Shown piece by piece: positions 20,227 through 33,199 of a DNA stretch of 64,000 nucleotides (position 1 is the stretch's first letter; every line of letters begins with the position of its first letter). The notes under the pieces were generated by a model. The model had not been told where the DNA came from. It saw nothing but the letters and a program-made list of their open reading frames with translations, and searched no databases. A program made the translations under genes and the position numbers. Source of the DNA: Polytrichum commune (Eukaryota; Streptophyta; Polytrichopsida; Polytrichales; Polytrichaceae). The DNA lies in the NCBI GenBank assembly GCA_950295325.1, contig OX485804.1:53494429-53558428 (forward strand), written 5' to 3'.

Positions 20227-21464
20227 ATGCCTCTTGGAATGCCTCCTTGTAATGGTTCAGATTTGCAACCATCAAGTGATGAAGTGACACCGAGTTCAAA
20301 TGCAAAAATTTACTTGATGGATATGGAGGAGGAGGCAATCCGGGCTGCAGTAAAGGCACTAAATGGAGAAGATGTACCTGTAATAAACAAGAGAGGACGA
20401 CCACCAAAAGGAAGAAAAACAAATGCTCCAGCAAAGAAGAAGAAAATGGAGATCACAACAAAGAAGGCAACAAAAGAAGTGGTGAATTTGGCTGGTTCAG
20501 ATTCGGAAGAAGAAAATGCAAGTCGAAAGTGGCGAGATTACGAGGTTGAAACCTTGATATCAATTCGGGGAGACATGGAAGAAGAATTTTCAAGATGTGC
20601 AAAAAAACAAGGTTTGTATATGTGTTTTATTTTTTGGTTCTATAATTTTTTGTACACATGAATGGTTTTCATAATTTTTCAAAGCTTCAACCAGGAATTG
20701 GCCTACCTAGCTTTCTTCCCAAGTCTATGGGTCCTTACCTGCCAAATGCATTTTCTAGGCTCTACGGCCAACTCCACCATAGTTTTTTTCCCCTAGTCCA
20801 TTGGTCCTTACCTGCCAATTGCCTTTTCTAGGCTCTACGGCCAACTCTCAACGGGGGACGGGGGGGGGGGGGGGGGGGGGTTTATACCCGGCAGAAATGA
20901 GTCATGCACGTGTCTTGACGAACATTATGGGTTTTTCCGGTCACTACCTATGCTGTCTGCATTCTTGAGGGCCTTTCGGTTGTTTTTTTGACATTTTCAG
21001 GACGTTTTCACTATCATATGCTTGTATATAATTGCACTAATGACTTATAATGTAAAATTTCAGGGATTAATACATGGTTAAAATTGCAAGCAAGGATGGT
21101 GGCGGCCATTCGTGGCTTTGACCGCTCATGGGAATCATGCAAGAAGAAATACAAAACCATTTACGCAGAGTACAAAAATGACAAGAGGGCCAATGAGATT
21201 TCTGGTTCGGATAGGCATCAAGACTGCAAGAGGTTTGACCAACTGGATGTCTGGAATTCTACACGTGCATGTGTAAAGAACCAAATCCCAGCAAGTGCCA
21301 CTGAAGGTGAAGATGAAAACGATGAAGACAAAACACGATCAGATTTGCAAGATCGTGAGGTTACTCCAAAACAAGAGAAGAAAAAGAAAAAATTCCAAAA
21401 GAATTTGGAAATCATTTTGGAAAAGGTTGTCTCAAATTCTTCTAGCTTTCTTACAACTTTTTAA
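20227..21464 (+). CDS. PIF/Harbinger ORF1: Myb/SANT-like DNA-binding protein, two exons
   Basis: Exon 1 (to 20611) has an acidic N-terminus and a basic AT-hook-like stretch (NKRGRPPKGRKTNAPAKKKK). It then enters a SANT/trihelix-type domain (SRKWRDYEVETLISIRGDME) and reaches the donor GT at 20612. Exon 2 (from 21064, after a T-rich tract and CAG) continues in phase with INTWLKLQARMVAAIRGFDR, SWESCKKKYKTIYAEYKND and a lysine-rich tail ending in TAA. Myb/SANT ORF1 proteins partner the Harbinger transposase, bind the terminal repeats and help nuclear import. The ORF is intact over the visible exons, unlike its transposase partner. The exact start is uncertain. Confidence 0.7.
20612..21063 (+). 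other. ORF1 intron with an internal duplication and a G-run
   Basis: About 58 bp (GGTCCTTACCTGCCAA..TTCTAGGCTCTACGGCCAAC) occur twice in tandem (about 20728-20775 and 20804-20847). They are followed by a 21-base G homopolymer (20860-20880), a likely assembly or sequencing weak spot. Confidence 0.7.
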
Positions 21465-21665
21465 GAAAGCACAGCTTTATTGAAGAACATGGATAGGCAT
21501 ATGGCAGCAATTCTAGAAAAATTGTAGCTATTTTTCCATAACATCAGAATCACTACTTGATTCTGAAAATTGAATGGTCGAGTCCTTTGACAAATTGTAT
21601 TGCCACAATGTTTTGGCAATGGATTCATGAGCAATGGTAGATTCTCTCAATAAATCAGCATCTTT

Positions 21666-22924
21666 CTAATTTTGTTTGATTAAAAGAGCTTCTTCTTCAG
21701 CATCAATTTCTTCTTGCTCAAAATTTTGAAATGTTCTTGTAGTACCAGATTTTAAAATGCGTAGTTTTACCTCATCAATGGATGCTTGTTCTCCTCGTAA
21801 GACTTGTCCTCCCTTCACTGTGCCCTCTTCAACCCGTTTATGTAATTCCACCTCCGCTTCTTCAATCCATATTGCATCAAACTTGTCCTTTGTTATGATG
21901 CATAAATTATGCAAAAGAATACAAGTTGATACAATATCTGCCATTGATCGTAAAAGAACATCTGCTCTTTTTGTATAATTCTCCATCTACCCTTCAAAAT
22001 TCCAAAAGCACGCTCCACACACATTCGGGTTGAAGATTGGATAAAATTCCAATGTGCCTTGTAAGATTCTAGTCCATCATTACAACCCTTAAATGGACAA
22101 TACATCTAAGGGTGAACCGGATATGCCGCATCTCCAATTAACTTGTACGGTAGAAATCTTCCCTCCATACAAGCTCTTCCTACTTTGGTTTGTTGAAAAA
22201 CAGTCCAATCATGCAAGCTTCCAGCCCACCCGAATTCATAATCCCAAAATATACAATTGGTATCAACAATTCCTTACAACAAAGCCGAATGAAAAGATTT
22301 GCGACAGTAATAATCTTCTCCACCAATAACTGGAGCTAGTACCGGAATGTGTGAACCGTCTATGGCTCCTATTATGTAAGGTATATTATGCAATCTCTCA
22401 AAGTCTTTCGCTAAAACCCTAAATTTGTTTTCATTTGGAACTTGAATAAAAATCTTTTGCAAATGAAGTCTCACCATTTTACAAAATTCTCTCACAATTC
22501 TTCAAATTGTACATTCCGCCACCCCATATACCTCTCCAACCATACGCAACCCATCTCCTATACCAAGTCTAGCCAAAGACATTGCAACCTCTCTTCTGAA
22601 ATTAGTATGCTGTTTTTTAAAAAACGGACCTAATTTCTCACATAAAAATCTGAATGTAGCATGCGAGACACGAGTCCTTTCCTTAAACATCTTCTCCGTA
22701 AACGAACCCAACAAATACCGGTCTACAAAGCCAGATGGCCTCTCAAAAGTCCAAACAGTTCTCTTTCTAAACCCTAAACTTTGAAGGCAAATGCTGAAAA
22801 TTGCAACATTCGTCCACTCACCTTGTAAAATCAAAGCTTGCATGTTGTTAACATGCTGCGTAATCATGTAGAGACACCAATACAAGACCATCATCACCAC
22901 AAGCTTCTTCCTCCTCTCCTCCAT
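21666..22924 (-). pseudogene. PIF/Harbinger DDE transposase, inactivated
   Basis: The gene converges on ORF1. From ATG at 22924 it runs through a helix-turn-helix-like region (VSHATFRFLCEKLGPFFKKQ ... REVAMSLARLGIGDGLRMVG) to the catalytic motifs: GAIDGSHIPV (first Asp), GWAGSLHDW (second Asp) and VERAFGILKGRWRII (Glu). This is the DDE_Tnp_4 order. Breaks: TGA at 22502, TAA at 22274, a TAG before the MYCPFKG segment near 22106, and a frameshift near 21990. The rest of the C-terminus (LLRSMADIVSTCILLHNLCI) is intact in another frame. The three catalytic residues survive but the protein cannot be made. Confidence 0.88.
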
Positions 22925-23068
22925 AGTGCTGAAATTTCAGTAAACAAGGCAAAAACGAGAAAGAAAGAAGCAAAAGAAACCGCCAACAACTAGAAAGAAA
23001 GACCGGTCTTGGGGTAGAAAAGAGAGGTAGTGGAGTGGAAGTTGCGATCAACCCTATATTAGAATTAT

Positions 23069-23218
23069 ATTAAAAAAATCAGCACATTATTTTGTGGCCC
23101 CTTCTCACTTTACACTATATCCAAAGGACGTCAAATTCAAAGTTTGGCTCCTCAAGAATGAGCCATGGCCCTTGGCCGGTTTTCTCCACGACTTCTCGTT
23201 TCTAGTGTAAAGAGGGCC
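23069..23218. mobile_element. right end of the Harbinger element (terminal and subterminal repeats)
   Basis: The segment ends in TTTCTAGTGTAAAGAGGGCC, directly followed by TAA (23219-23221), a plausible Harbinger target duplication. Inward, GGCCCCTTCTCACTTTACAC repeats the same motif in the opposite direction, and ATTAAAAAAATCAGCAC at 23071 recurs in the MITE at 40 kb. I could not find the matching left end upstream of ORF1. Confidence 0.55.
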
Positions 23219-23221
23219 TAA

Positions 23222-26200
23222 ATCACTAGTTCGTTACCCTTATTCTACTTACTAAATAACTAGTTGGTTAGCCTTACTTTTAATGTAGATGGGTCTTAAA
23301 TGGTTAATTTTCAAACTAGCCTACTTATGGTATGATATGAAACAAGTAGGTTAGTACGAGATGATTAGCAAATCGAAATCAAAATTTAGGAGCTCATATG
23401 AATATCTTAGTCATTATCAAAGTGAAGATTATGGTGTTAATAATAATCATATAGGTGTCCATACCTAACTTCAAGACTTGCACATATACCACTCAATTAT
23501 ACATGTCCAATTAAGAGGAGTGACCACGAAAGGCCATATACATTTGTAAATAATTGTATTTCCTATTTAGTGTCACCTACATTACATAATTTATGTATTA
23601 TCCCTATTGTCGAGCAAATCGAATATTTTCATCCGGAAATGTAATGCCTCTAATGACATTACCATTATGTTGTAATTCTATGCTATATGATTGTGGATAA
23701 TTTCATTCCTTGCAATGGTTGTAACATGATAGCCTACCAAAATACCAAGTAAAGATAACCAACTAGTTATGTAATAAGTAGGCCTAGCCACTGGGCCCGC
23801 CTAGCCACTAGGCCCGACACCACCCTAAATCCGGCCTCCCCCAAAAAGACATGAGGCCCATGGCCCCACCCTGCCTTGGTGGCAAGCACCACCCCGCCCC
23901 CCACCGCACCGCCACCTAGGATCATTGAGGCCCCTGGATGGGCCTTGGTGGATCAACAGTCCGGATGCACCATGAAGAATCTCATATATAGCGCCTCAAT
24001 GACACAGCAACCGAACCGGCAAAAAGGTGTGAATCTTGCCAAGAAAAATGTGGAAATATCAATCCCTTAGATATATCATTTCTAAAACATTCATTGTTTG
24101 TGAGGATGGAGTATACATCAAATTTATGCACAATGTTAAACAATATTAATATAATCTGCATTTAAACAAAATTGTGATGAAATATAATAATGTATAACTA
24201 AAATTTGGGTTAGAATTTACTTAGCAAGTTCAAGTACTTTTCATGCAATAAATCAAAAATATCTTAAATGTTGTACAAATACTAACAAATTGGGTTTTAC
24301 AAATTATGTTGGGTTAATAATTTAAGGCTGCTAAACACTACATCACATTTTCAATTAGTATTGAGTCAACAAATATCATATTCAATGTACATATTTTCCC
24401 ACATGCAATATTTTTAGCTATACTATGATAGGGTCTTATATTAATAAATTGCAAGGGCAAACACCTTGATGGAGAGACTCATAAATATTCAAAAAAAAAA
24501 TTATGAACAAACGTAATCTAGTACATGTAATTTAAAATGTGTACTATGGATAATAAGTTTTCAAACTTGCAAGATGGATTTTAGATTGTTATGCGTAAAT
24601 TATATTGACAATGTAGTGTTTTCATAATCTATAACTAGTTTCCTTTCATATATTGTTTTGTTAGTTAGTTTTAAGCACATGCAAATATGTATGATAAGGA
24701 AACTAGTCAATAAGAAAGGAAATAAATAGTGCTTCAAAGAAACCACCTCATTTCACTAATTGACAATCATTTTTAAATATAAAAATTATTTCAAAACTTG
24801 AAAACAAATAAAAACAATATTGCTGTATTCAATTTCACATCTTCTCAAGTAGAGATAATAATTGATACAGCCGAAGGCCAAACATGTAGATTCAAAATGA
24901 ATAGATACTTTAATAGATCTCCGATGTTTAAAAGTACTTAAAATCTACTCACTTCTAACAAGTTTTGAAAAAGAATTTGTAAGTTTTCAGAAACATCTTC
25001 AGAAAAATCAAGGCTTCATAATGATTATAATCAAATGATATGAATATCAAATATTGCAATAATTGGCATCATACATTGAACCAGTGCCAAGGAAGTTTTT
25101 GGGCAGAGTCAGTCAAGATACTACTGATTCTAAATCAAACTGGTTACATGTTTACATCTTCCAGTTTTGCTTTATTCATTGGAGGTATATTCCATGTATT
25201 CCTCTAAAATGATCAGTAAATCTCCTGAAGTCTTGAACTTCAGCTGATTATTTCTGTAACGAACCACTGGTTCTCCCCAGACATTGGACAATGGAGCTTA
25301 TTTACAAGAATCTATTTCAAACATGACTCAATATCTTCTACCGTCTGGAAAGCTATAATTATATATGAATACATATGTAAGATGTTACTAAACATTTCAT
25401 GTACAATATTGTCCTCTATGATGTAATGAATGGCAATTTGTTCCTCTTCTATCCCATGGGATTTTTGAGATTATCTTCCTCATATTTTCGTTATACAAGA
25501 GTTGAACACATCTCAACCTAGGTTTGGAATGCAAAGGGTGCTCTCGTTGTAAAATGAGCCATAGTAAAGATTGAGATTGAGAAACAAAACCACAACTTTA
25601 TATTTGTTAAACAAGCAAATAAATGAAGTTACATCTTGAATCTAAAGCATGAAGAATAAAATAACTAGCAAACAAATATGTACGATAAATCTCAAGGGAT
25701 TGAAAGTCTTTGAGCATTGAGTATGTCCAACACTACTCATCAACTAACTTTATATCTTGTCTTTGTGATGAAGCAACATAGGCTTTAGTATTTTTTGAGA
25801 AAAAAAAAAATACTAAAAGAGTCTATGAATTGAAACATCTTTTCATTCAATATTTCATCACATATTTTATCTCTTCATTCAATATTTCATGTATTGAAGT
25901 TCTTATTTGAGGCATTGACCACAATGAAATATCTTACCTATTTATGGATTTAGAATTTGAAGGATCTGTGACATCTCTAGAGATTCCACTGCAAAATAGA
26001 AATCAATTTAAGAGTAACCGTCTTGTCGGATATTATAAATTTTTAACAAAATGTATCACAGGTATTCAAGCCATCAACGGAAATTATTGTTTATGGAAGT
26101 TTTCTCAAAATATTGGGCATATTCTGGCCCTCGATAGTCTTTGAATGAAATTTATTTGACCTTAAAAAACCAGCACGATGGCTTCCCAATAAAATGTCTA

Positions 26201-27205
26201 TAATTTGGTGCCAAATGTCAAAACCAGATAATGAAAGAATTGAAGACTCTTGAGTACACCGCTTATGGTATTTAGTGTCAAGTGCCCTATTGGGGACAGA
26301 CTAAAGTAGATGCCTAGAGGTTGGCTAATTGAAGTGAAAAATGACTTCCATTACCACATTTTAAGGTAGCATATTGGGATACTTTGAGATGATAGTTTTG
26401 CATTTTAGTGTGTTGAGAAGTTATCGAGCATACTAATGGCAAGTCTCATGTGTTTACATTTTAGTATGCAAGAAGAAGAATTTCTTGAGCACACTAATGC
26501 CAAATATCATTTGTATACACTTACAATCAGTTTGTCGACCATTGCGTAACAAATAAGTACATCTCATAACACTATTGAGCATGTTCATGCCAAGATATTA
26601 GTTTGTGAACTTGAACGCCGAGTATCATGAGGTGACACTAATGGTGAAGTTGCTGATCATTAGTGTAACCTAGCATATGGCTCAAAATAGGGTTAGTGAC
26701 TACTACTCATGTGACACTAAATACCATGATCGGTGTAGTCATGTTACGTGGCTTCCTCTAATGATCCCAAAACATCAACATTATTTGCATAACACTTCAG
26801 GTATTCCTAGCAATGTATCCAGGTTAGCAAATTAGAGCTGATACTTGTCTAATTTCCAGAGGCCAATATACATTGCCAAATTGAAAGTGAGGCCATGTAG
26901 GGTGCCTAACAATAGGCATAATGTTGGGATTGGGAATCACCTACTTGAGAAGTTGCAGAAAGCCGGATACCAAGGTTTCCTCAAAAGATTTTGGCTGCTC
27001 ATCAACATCTGTTCAAAACACACATGATTCTTGAAATGTTTACAAGATAAGGATATGCATGCCAAGGGGAAATCATGTTAAAAATTCTTAAACAGTTGTA
27101 GGAAGCTTCATCCAAGAAACATCCCTTCAGATAATGGCAATTGAGCGCCCTACTTATGTGAATTTATTTAGTGAGGAAATGAAGATTAGAAAGGGAGAGT
27201 AAGAC
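23222..27205. other. intergenic stretch, AT-rich
   Basis: No convincing coding exon in 4 kb. Short proline-rich frame at 23876-24070 is compositional. A dispersed repeat copy lies at 25095-25290. The final part may contain the 3' untranslated region and terminator of the minus-strand SUVR gene; I see no unique poly(A) signal. Confidence 0.5.
25095..25290 (+). repeat. dispersed repeat, copy 1
   Basis: Shares about 200 bp with 55065-55290, including CATCTTCCAGTTTTGCTTTA (CCGGTTTTGCTTTA in the other copy) and the order CTCCTGAAGTCT..AACTTCAGC..GGTTCTCCCCA. Divergence is about 20%. No coding potential; probably a MITE or SINE-sized element. Confidence 0.6.
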
Positions 27206-30200
27206 TCACTCTTGTTGCAAAATGTCAGATCTATTTCCTCGGCAAAATTGACTGCCACAAAGGCAATGAAATGCAGGAATAGGGTGACTGGTGTCATCAA
27301 AATCGATCCCATAGTCCTGCACCAAATTTATCCAATCTGCTTCATGAGATCAAAAGACTGTTATGTGAAGATCGTGTTCAGAAACTATGAGATTGATTAT
27401 ACTGTCATGTCATGCCTCTATCACAATGGCCAAAAGGGGAAGCACATACCCAAGTGAGCTCCTCCATGGCTTTCACTGGACGGTTAGTAAAAAATGCTAC
27501 CTGCCAGATGCAGCCAAAAACAGTTCCCTCTTTTAGTGAGCAAAATGAACTTCACGTCTGTATAGAGATCAACGAAATTATACCTGTACATTCCACGGTG
27601 ACACATCTCTGCAGAGGTCTACTACACTGTAAGGCAGCTGTATACAAGTTAAACTTCAAAACTGTTCTGTGCGCTACAGAGAAACTCAAAAGAGCATTGA
27701 GACACCTAATGAGGCATATTTTGCATTTTGAAAAGAAAAAAAAACACATTGACAGATAATCATTGGTCACAACTGTTAACAGGAGATGAACAAAATATCC
27801 TTATTCCTTTAGCTAAAGACAGTGATCCTACAATTCAAAATGATGAGAACCATGATACTTAGTAAATGATGATACCAAGATACAGGTAAACCTCATTTCG
27901 TGGTGTATCATACGAGTTGCTATATGCCAAGGGACACAATTAAATATAATGACAAGAAAAACTTTCCATGCAGGACATTCAGCAATAAGCATCTTCAAAT
28001 TTGATTTATCAGGCACTCAATACTCAATTGACTTTTGCCTAGCCAGCTTTCTCATGAAGTAATTTTATCCCACATTTTACAGAGCACGAGTTAGAATCAA
28101 ACATGGTAGTAGTGATGGTCCGAGGTCTCAATCTGGACGGGCAAGTCTAAGAGATTCCCATCATGGCACCTGCAAGGTCAATGAATGTCATCACCAATTA
28201 TAACATTCCTAATTGATATGACTAGGTGCAACAACAAAGGATTGAACAAAAATAATATCAGCATACCCCAGCATCTCCAAATTGGTAGATATCTGCAACC
28301 AATATTAGATACCAGATCCAAGATATGATGTATCTCTTCATCTGCGTGACAATAGGAGGTTCGGGACATTAACCAGAGAGAAAATGTCATGTGCATAGGC
28401 AACAATAAATGCCTTGATGGAGTTGCCTACCTGTGATTCAGGAACCTTGCAACATTGCCAAAGAACGTGGCATCCAAACAGAGGGCCGTCTCATCCTCCA
28501 AGAGTTTTTCAGTTCCCCAGTCAGCATCCAATGTTACAGGAAAAGTATGAGCAATTTCTCCTTGCATTGTTGACTTGAGAAGCTTCTCATTCCGGTGAAA
28601 CATCTCTGTATTTGTTAGAATTTCACCCACATACTCAAACGCAAATGCACCAGCTGGAAGATCCTCCAATGTCCTGATGCCCCAGCCCTTTCCTTCAGGT
28701 GTCATAAAGACCTGTCAAACACACTAGACAACATTCAACAAATATCTACTGAAAACATATGGAGCAAGCTTCAGAGGCAATGTCCTAAATAATGTCAGTC
28801 ATTATCTAGATTGACAATATAAGGTCTGGCCGGACCAATGCGTAGTGACATTCCATATCAGAGACAGCATACAACATTCACTACCAACACAAAGTAAGGC
28901 AGGTTATGTATGAGTTACAGAGTGTACACAAAGATACTGTTGTAGTAGTTTCAGCATGTTTTAGGATACATACAGGTGAACGGTATCCCTTTCCTATCCT
29001 ACACAAGTCATCAATTATCATCGGTATGTAGGAGAACATGAACCTGCGGAACAGATTGCTATTACAATTCTTGGCTTTGAAAATCTTAACAGTATTACAT
29101 TGCGTACTGAGAGCAAAGATGGACTCTACAAATACTCAAAGAGCCCTGTTGTAATTGACACCATACAGAACCAAATAATATTATTATCAATGATAATAAT
29201 AGAAGCTGGACATCGAAAGAGAATAAGGGTTTCCTTGAGTGGGCTTCTGAAAATGCTCCGCTCTGGGAAGATGGTGAATTAAAGACACTTTGGGAAGTAT
29301 TGTTTCAAATATACCAATGCTTAACACTCCACATTCACAATCTTCTATCTAGTATTCGACAAGGCCTCAGAACTTCATCTACATTCTCATTACTTGCCAG
29401 CAAATGGCTTCCAAGAAGCCCAACACCTAACCTTGCATTATTGATAAGTCTTATGTAGCAGAAATTATAGAAAAGATCACCTGACTTACCAGACTACATC
29501 ATGCTTATCAAAAAAAGACAACTCCACTTGCAAGCATCAAGCATCACATTCATACATTGAGAAGGTACATAAGATTTGTTATACCCATCAAGTACAAAGC
29601 ATTGAACTAGCCTTCATTTACAAAGGAAAGTGAGCATCCCAGATGGAAGGGGATGATTTCTGAATAGCACCTCGAACTTACGTGTGATCCCTCTCTGGAC
29701 CACACGGTTTCCGCAATTCTTGCTACATCCACACTTGGTGCAGCACTCCTTCACAAAATCTCTTGTAAGATGCCCTTTACAGACAGGATTATCCTCATTC
29801 TTGACCTCTGGGCAGTGAAAACCTGACACACAGTACTCTTTCCGTTTGTCATCCATCTTGTTCCTGAGTACCTATGACAGTCAAGAACACAATTAAAAAC
29901 CAATTAGCAATTTACTATAGAGTACCATTAAATGCAGGAAACATCAACAAATTGGAATTATGAACATGGGCACCTGTATAACAAATCTTATGTACCTTCT
30001 CAATGTATGGCTTACGCAGGCAGCCCCCAGTAGTATAAGCAAATTCACCACCAGTATACCGAGCACAGGCACACGGGTGGGGGGCAGTGAGGCAGTCCTT
30101 GAAGCAATCTGAACAGCAGTCACTGTCCACAATACGGTGAAGTGAGAAGTTTACATGTGCCTTCTCAGCAACTTGGCTGCTAGAGATGTAGAAGAATTTT

Positions 30201-31435
30201 GGTGGGAGTGACTTGCTGTTGGAGTGGTTTACAACAGGTATTGGTATTGTTTCACATCCACGGGATAGATCTTCCCAATCGTGATTTGGCCTCTCCGGTA
30301 TGCCTTCTTCATCCTCATAATTGCCATTTTGTTCCCCTGATTCCTCCTCTTGGGGCCTCTTCAACCTCTTGTACCCTTTCAAAGGAACAAGCCTCTTTCG
30401 CAGTTCACTTGAACCAACCAGATCTAATTCCTCCTTAGGTTGCTTCAACTTCTTTTGCACACTTTCATGTCTTCCTATTGCTGCTGGCTTTACTTCTGGC
30501 TGATCATGCCTTTTGGCTCCTTGCCCAGGGTCATCTGGACGATGGGCAACTCCTTCTCTTGAAGGCACAAAGGATGATGGTTTATTCTCGAATGATGGCT
30601 TCCGGCTGTATTCAACATTTCCCACTCCTTGTGACAGGTTTCCTCCCAACTGTGTGATGTGGCTTTTCGCTAGGACCTTCAGGCTCGAATGAGAAAAACC
30701 ATTTTGATTGAGATTAGTCTCCTTGGTGCGATGAGGATGAACAGCAGATCCTTCAGCTGTGTCAGTCACTTCTGGTTCACACTTAACATTCCTGTTCTGA
30801 AAACCAATATTCGAGTGCAAATGAGAAGTCTCTCTTCCAAAATGTTGGCAAACAATTTGCAACATTTCAAGAGTCAACAAATCCACAAAAAAGTCGTCCA
30901 GAAAAAGACATATGAGGAATATGAAAAGAGCATATACATTTACAACACCAGCCATACACTCACCGCTTTAGATTGATGTTCCATTATTGCATCTGCCAAT
31001 GTTTCGTGCAAGTGCTCTTCCTTGATGTCCCACATTGCATCTCCCATTTGCTGCTAGGGGGGAAAACCCCACAACCCACCAACTATCAATCAATCAAGGC
31101 TTGCACAATAATGCAGCAAAGACATCATCAAGGGAGCTCCTGACACACCTTATGTCACAGAATTAGGTTGATGATATACGCATCCTTGCTGCTAACATAG
31201 GTCAGACTCCCCGAAGACAGAAATTCGTGAATTCTCTTACCTTGTGAAGTTTCTTGAGAACCTTGAGCACAAAAACGCGTTTGATATCAAGATTCCTCAT
31301 CACTTCCACAGCCCTCTCTGTCTGGTCATGACCATCTCGTGGCACTGCTTCATGTGTCTTCTCATCTCCCTCATCTCCCTCATCTCCCTCATCTCGTGGG
31401 TTCTGCCAATTCGCTGATTCTTGAACAGACATCAT
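27206..31435 (-). CDS. SUVR: SUVR-type histone H3K9 methyltransferase (SUVR1/2/4-like), eight coding exons
   Basis: Coding exons (minus): 31435-31241, 31050-30964, 30796-29996, 29871-29671, 28711-28431, 28169-28103, 27500-27450, 27316-27206. All junctions keep frame, giving 597 codons and ending in TGA. Exons 1-2 form the plant-specific WIYLD domain (residues ~40-90: RAVEVMRNLDI...LKKLHK / WDIKEEHLHETLADAI). A low-complexity linker follows to residue ~320. The Pre-SET cysteine cluster starts at CCSDCFKDC and ends with KGHLTRDFVKECCTKCGCSK. SET (about 429-565) has GKGWGIRTLEDLPAGAFAFE, NHRC (520-523) and WDYGIDFDD. Post-SET is CLCGSQFC (579-586). Family members act in the nucleus, methylate H3K9 and silence transposons, which suits a repeat-rich neighbourhood. 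An in-frame TAG upstream fixes the first ATG at 31435. Exon 4 uses a weak donor (GTGCTA). Expression is not testable here. Confidence 0.92.
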
Positions 31436-32833
31436 CGTTGCAAAGTCCACCCAAATTGTAGAACCCTAAGTCCTAAATCCTCACGTTACAAAGACCTTGA
31501 AAACCATCTCAACAACACACTGCCAAATGATCTATCGACATGGTACGATGAGGATGTGACAGAATGGAATCCAATGTCAGAGAAAGAAACTGTGACTTCA
31601 TTGTGACTCAACCGGAACCAGCAACAATGTCATGTTATGTTGATGAATCTGTTAAATCAAGAACTTCCAGCATCCTGCTCTGCGAGACTACGGATGTCTG
31701 ACCTCAGAATCCCACTCCCTGACCTCTTGTCAGCCTCCACTCATCACTTATGTAAGTACACACACACACACACAGAAAGAATCCTAACAAAGTCTTGAAG
31801 AGAAACCAGTGCAAGATTGTTGACCTGGAAGAGAAGAGACGAGAGGTAAGTTTGAGACATCTCAATCAGGAAGACCCTACTTCCAGAAACAACTGCAACC
31901 CTAAAACCCATCCCAAACAAACAAACAAACAAACAAACTAGATACCTTTGATTATGGGGCTAGGAGGCTCTTAAGTGTACTATGTTGGCTAATTGAGTTC
32001 AAGGCTCTACACTCCCAAATTTAGTATTTATGGGCCCAAATTTGGTTTGGGTGCACTTGAGGAGCATAAGCGTTGTGGTGATGGGGCTCATGTCCTATCT
32101 TTAGGGTGTTCCCTCAATTCTAAATAAGTTTATACAACTCCTAAATGCTTCATAAGATTACTACGCCTGCAACTCTCATTATGTGGGCCCGCTAAATGCA
32201 CAAGTGGGATGTTCAAATAGTTGCGCAGGGAGACTCAAATTCAAACTGATCTCCCAACATTCTAAGGGCTCACATCGTTGAGTGATGTTATGTTCAGCAA
32301 TTTTTGAATTCATAGATTGGTGTGGATATATTCACTTGGGCATCGGTTTCAAAATGCATCTCACCTTTTTGTAATAGACATAACACTACTCAACACTTAG
32401 TGCTCGTTCAATGAGCCCTCATAACATAACAATCGGATACTTGGAAAGTTTGTGCATGGAAGCTCAAATGTTAACTGAGCTCCCAACATCCCAATCTTAT
32501 ATTCCAACAGCCCACATCACTGAGTAACGTTATGGAGTTATCTGCTAATTAGAAAAAATACCAAATGGGTTGGGGCGGTTTATCAAAATTAGTGTCGGTG
32601 CATTGAAACTCCAGAAGAAAGAAGAAGAACTCCAGCCCTTTAGGGGGGCCGGAGTGAATGGAGTGTTGCTCCACTCATGAAGTCCTCCTGAAAATAAAGT
32701 TGAGTTTAAATGCGTATTGTGGAGAAGTTGGGCGCTCCAAACTACACAGTTTAGCTTGGGAATTGACCCGTCAAGGTTTATGGGCCGGGTTTAGGCTAAG
32801 AGGCGAGGAGAGTTGCTCAAGCTTGTAGCATTA
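31436..32833. other. 5' flank of SUVR and intergenic DNA
   Basis: It holds two microsatellites: (AC)n at about 31755-31771 and (ACAA)n at 31917-31938. The promoter of the minus-strand gene must lie in the first few hundred bases. No further gene recognised. Confidence 0.5.
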
Positions 32834-33196
32834 GGGCCGGTTCACACTATGCCCAAGTCGAGAGGAGACGCGTCACTTTTCTGGACCAAACTATGTCAAG
32901 AGGAGAAGCCTTTGGGCTGAAAAATATATATTAAAATAATCCACTTGAAAAAAAGTTCGGCCTCTCGACGGAAGTTTGGGTCGAGCATTTTGCTCGACCC
33001 AAACTTTGCTCGAGAGGCCGAATTCTTGGCGTCGTAACTTCCTAAAAGTGTTGCCAGCTAGGCTCTTTTGGAGGCGATGTCCTTTGGACTTCGGCCTCTA
33101 GTGTGAAGGCCGAGAGGACGGACTTTGAACATTTCTGCATTTTCATTGGTCCAAACGCTTCTTCTCTCTAAGTTTGGCCATAGTGTGAACCAACCC
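32834..33196. mobile_element. Harbinger-type MITE (363 bp) with internal hairpin
   Basis: The ends GGGCCGGTTCACACTATG and, inverted, GGGTTGGTTCACACTATG form an 18-bp terminal repeat with two mismatches. TTA flanks both sides (32831-32833 and 33197-33199), the target preference of PIF/Harbinger elements. The interior carries a long inverted repeat at about 32953-33023: GGTCGAGCA and TGCTCGACC meet around a 3-base loop, and the outer arms TTCGGCCTCTCGA / TCGAGAGGCCGAA pair. No coding capacity. Confidence 0.85.
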
Positions 33197-33199
33197 TTA

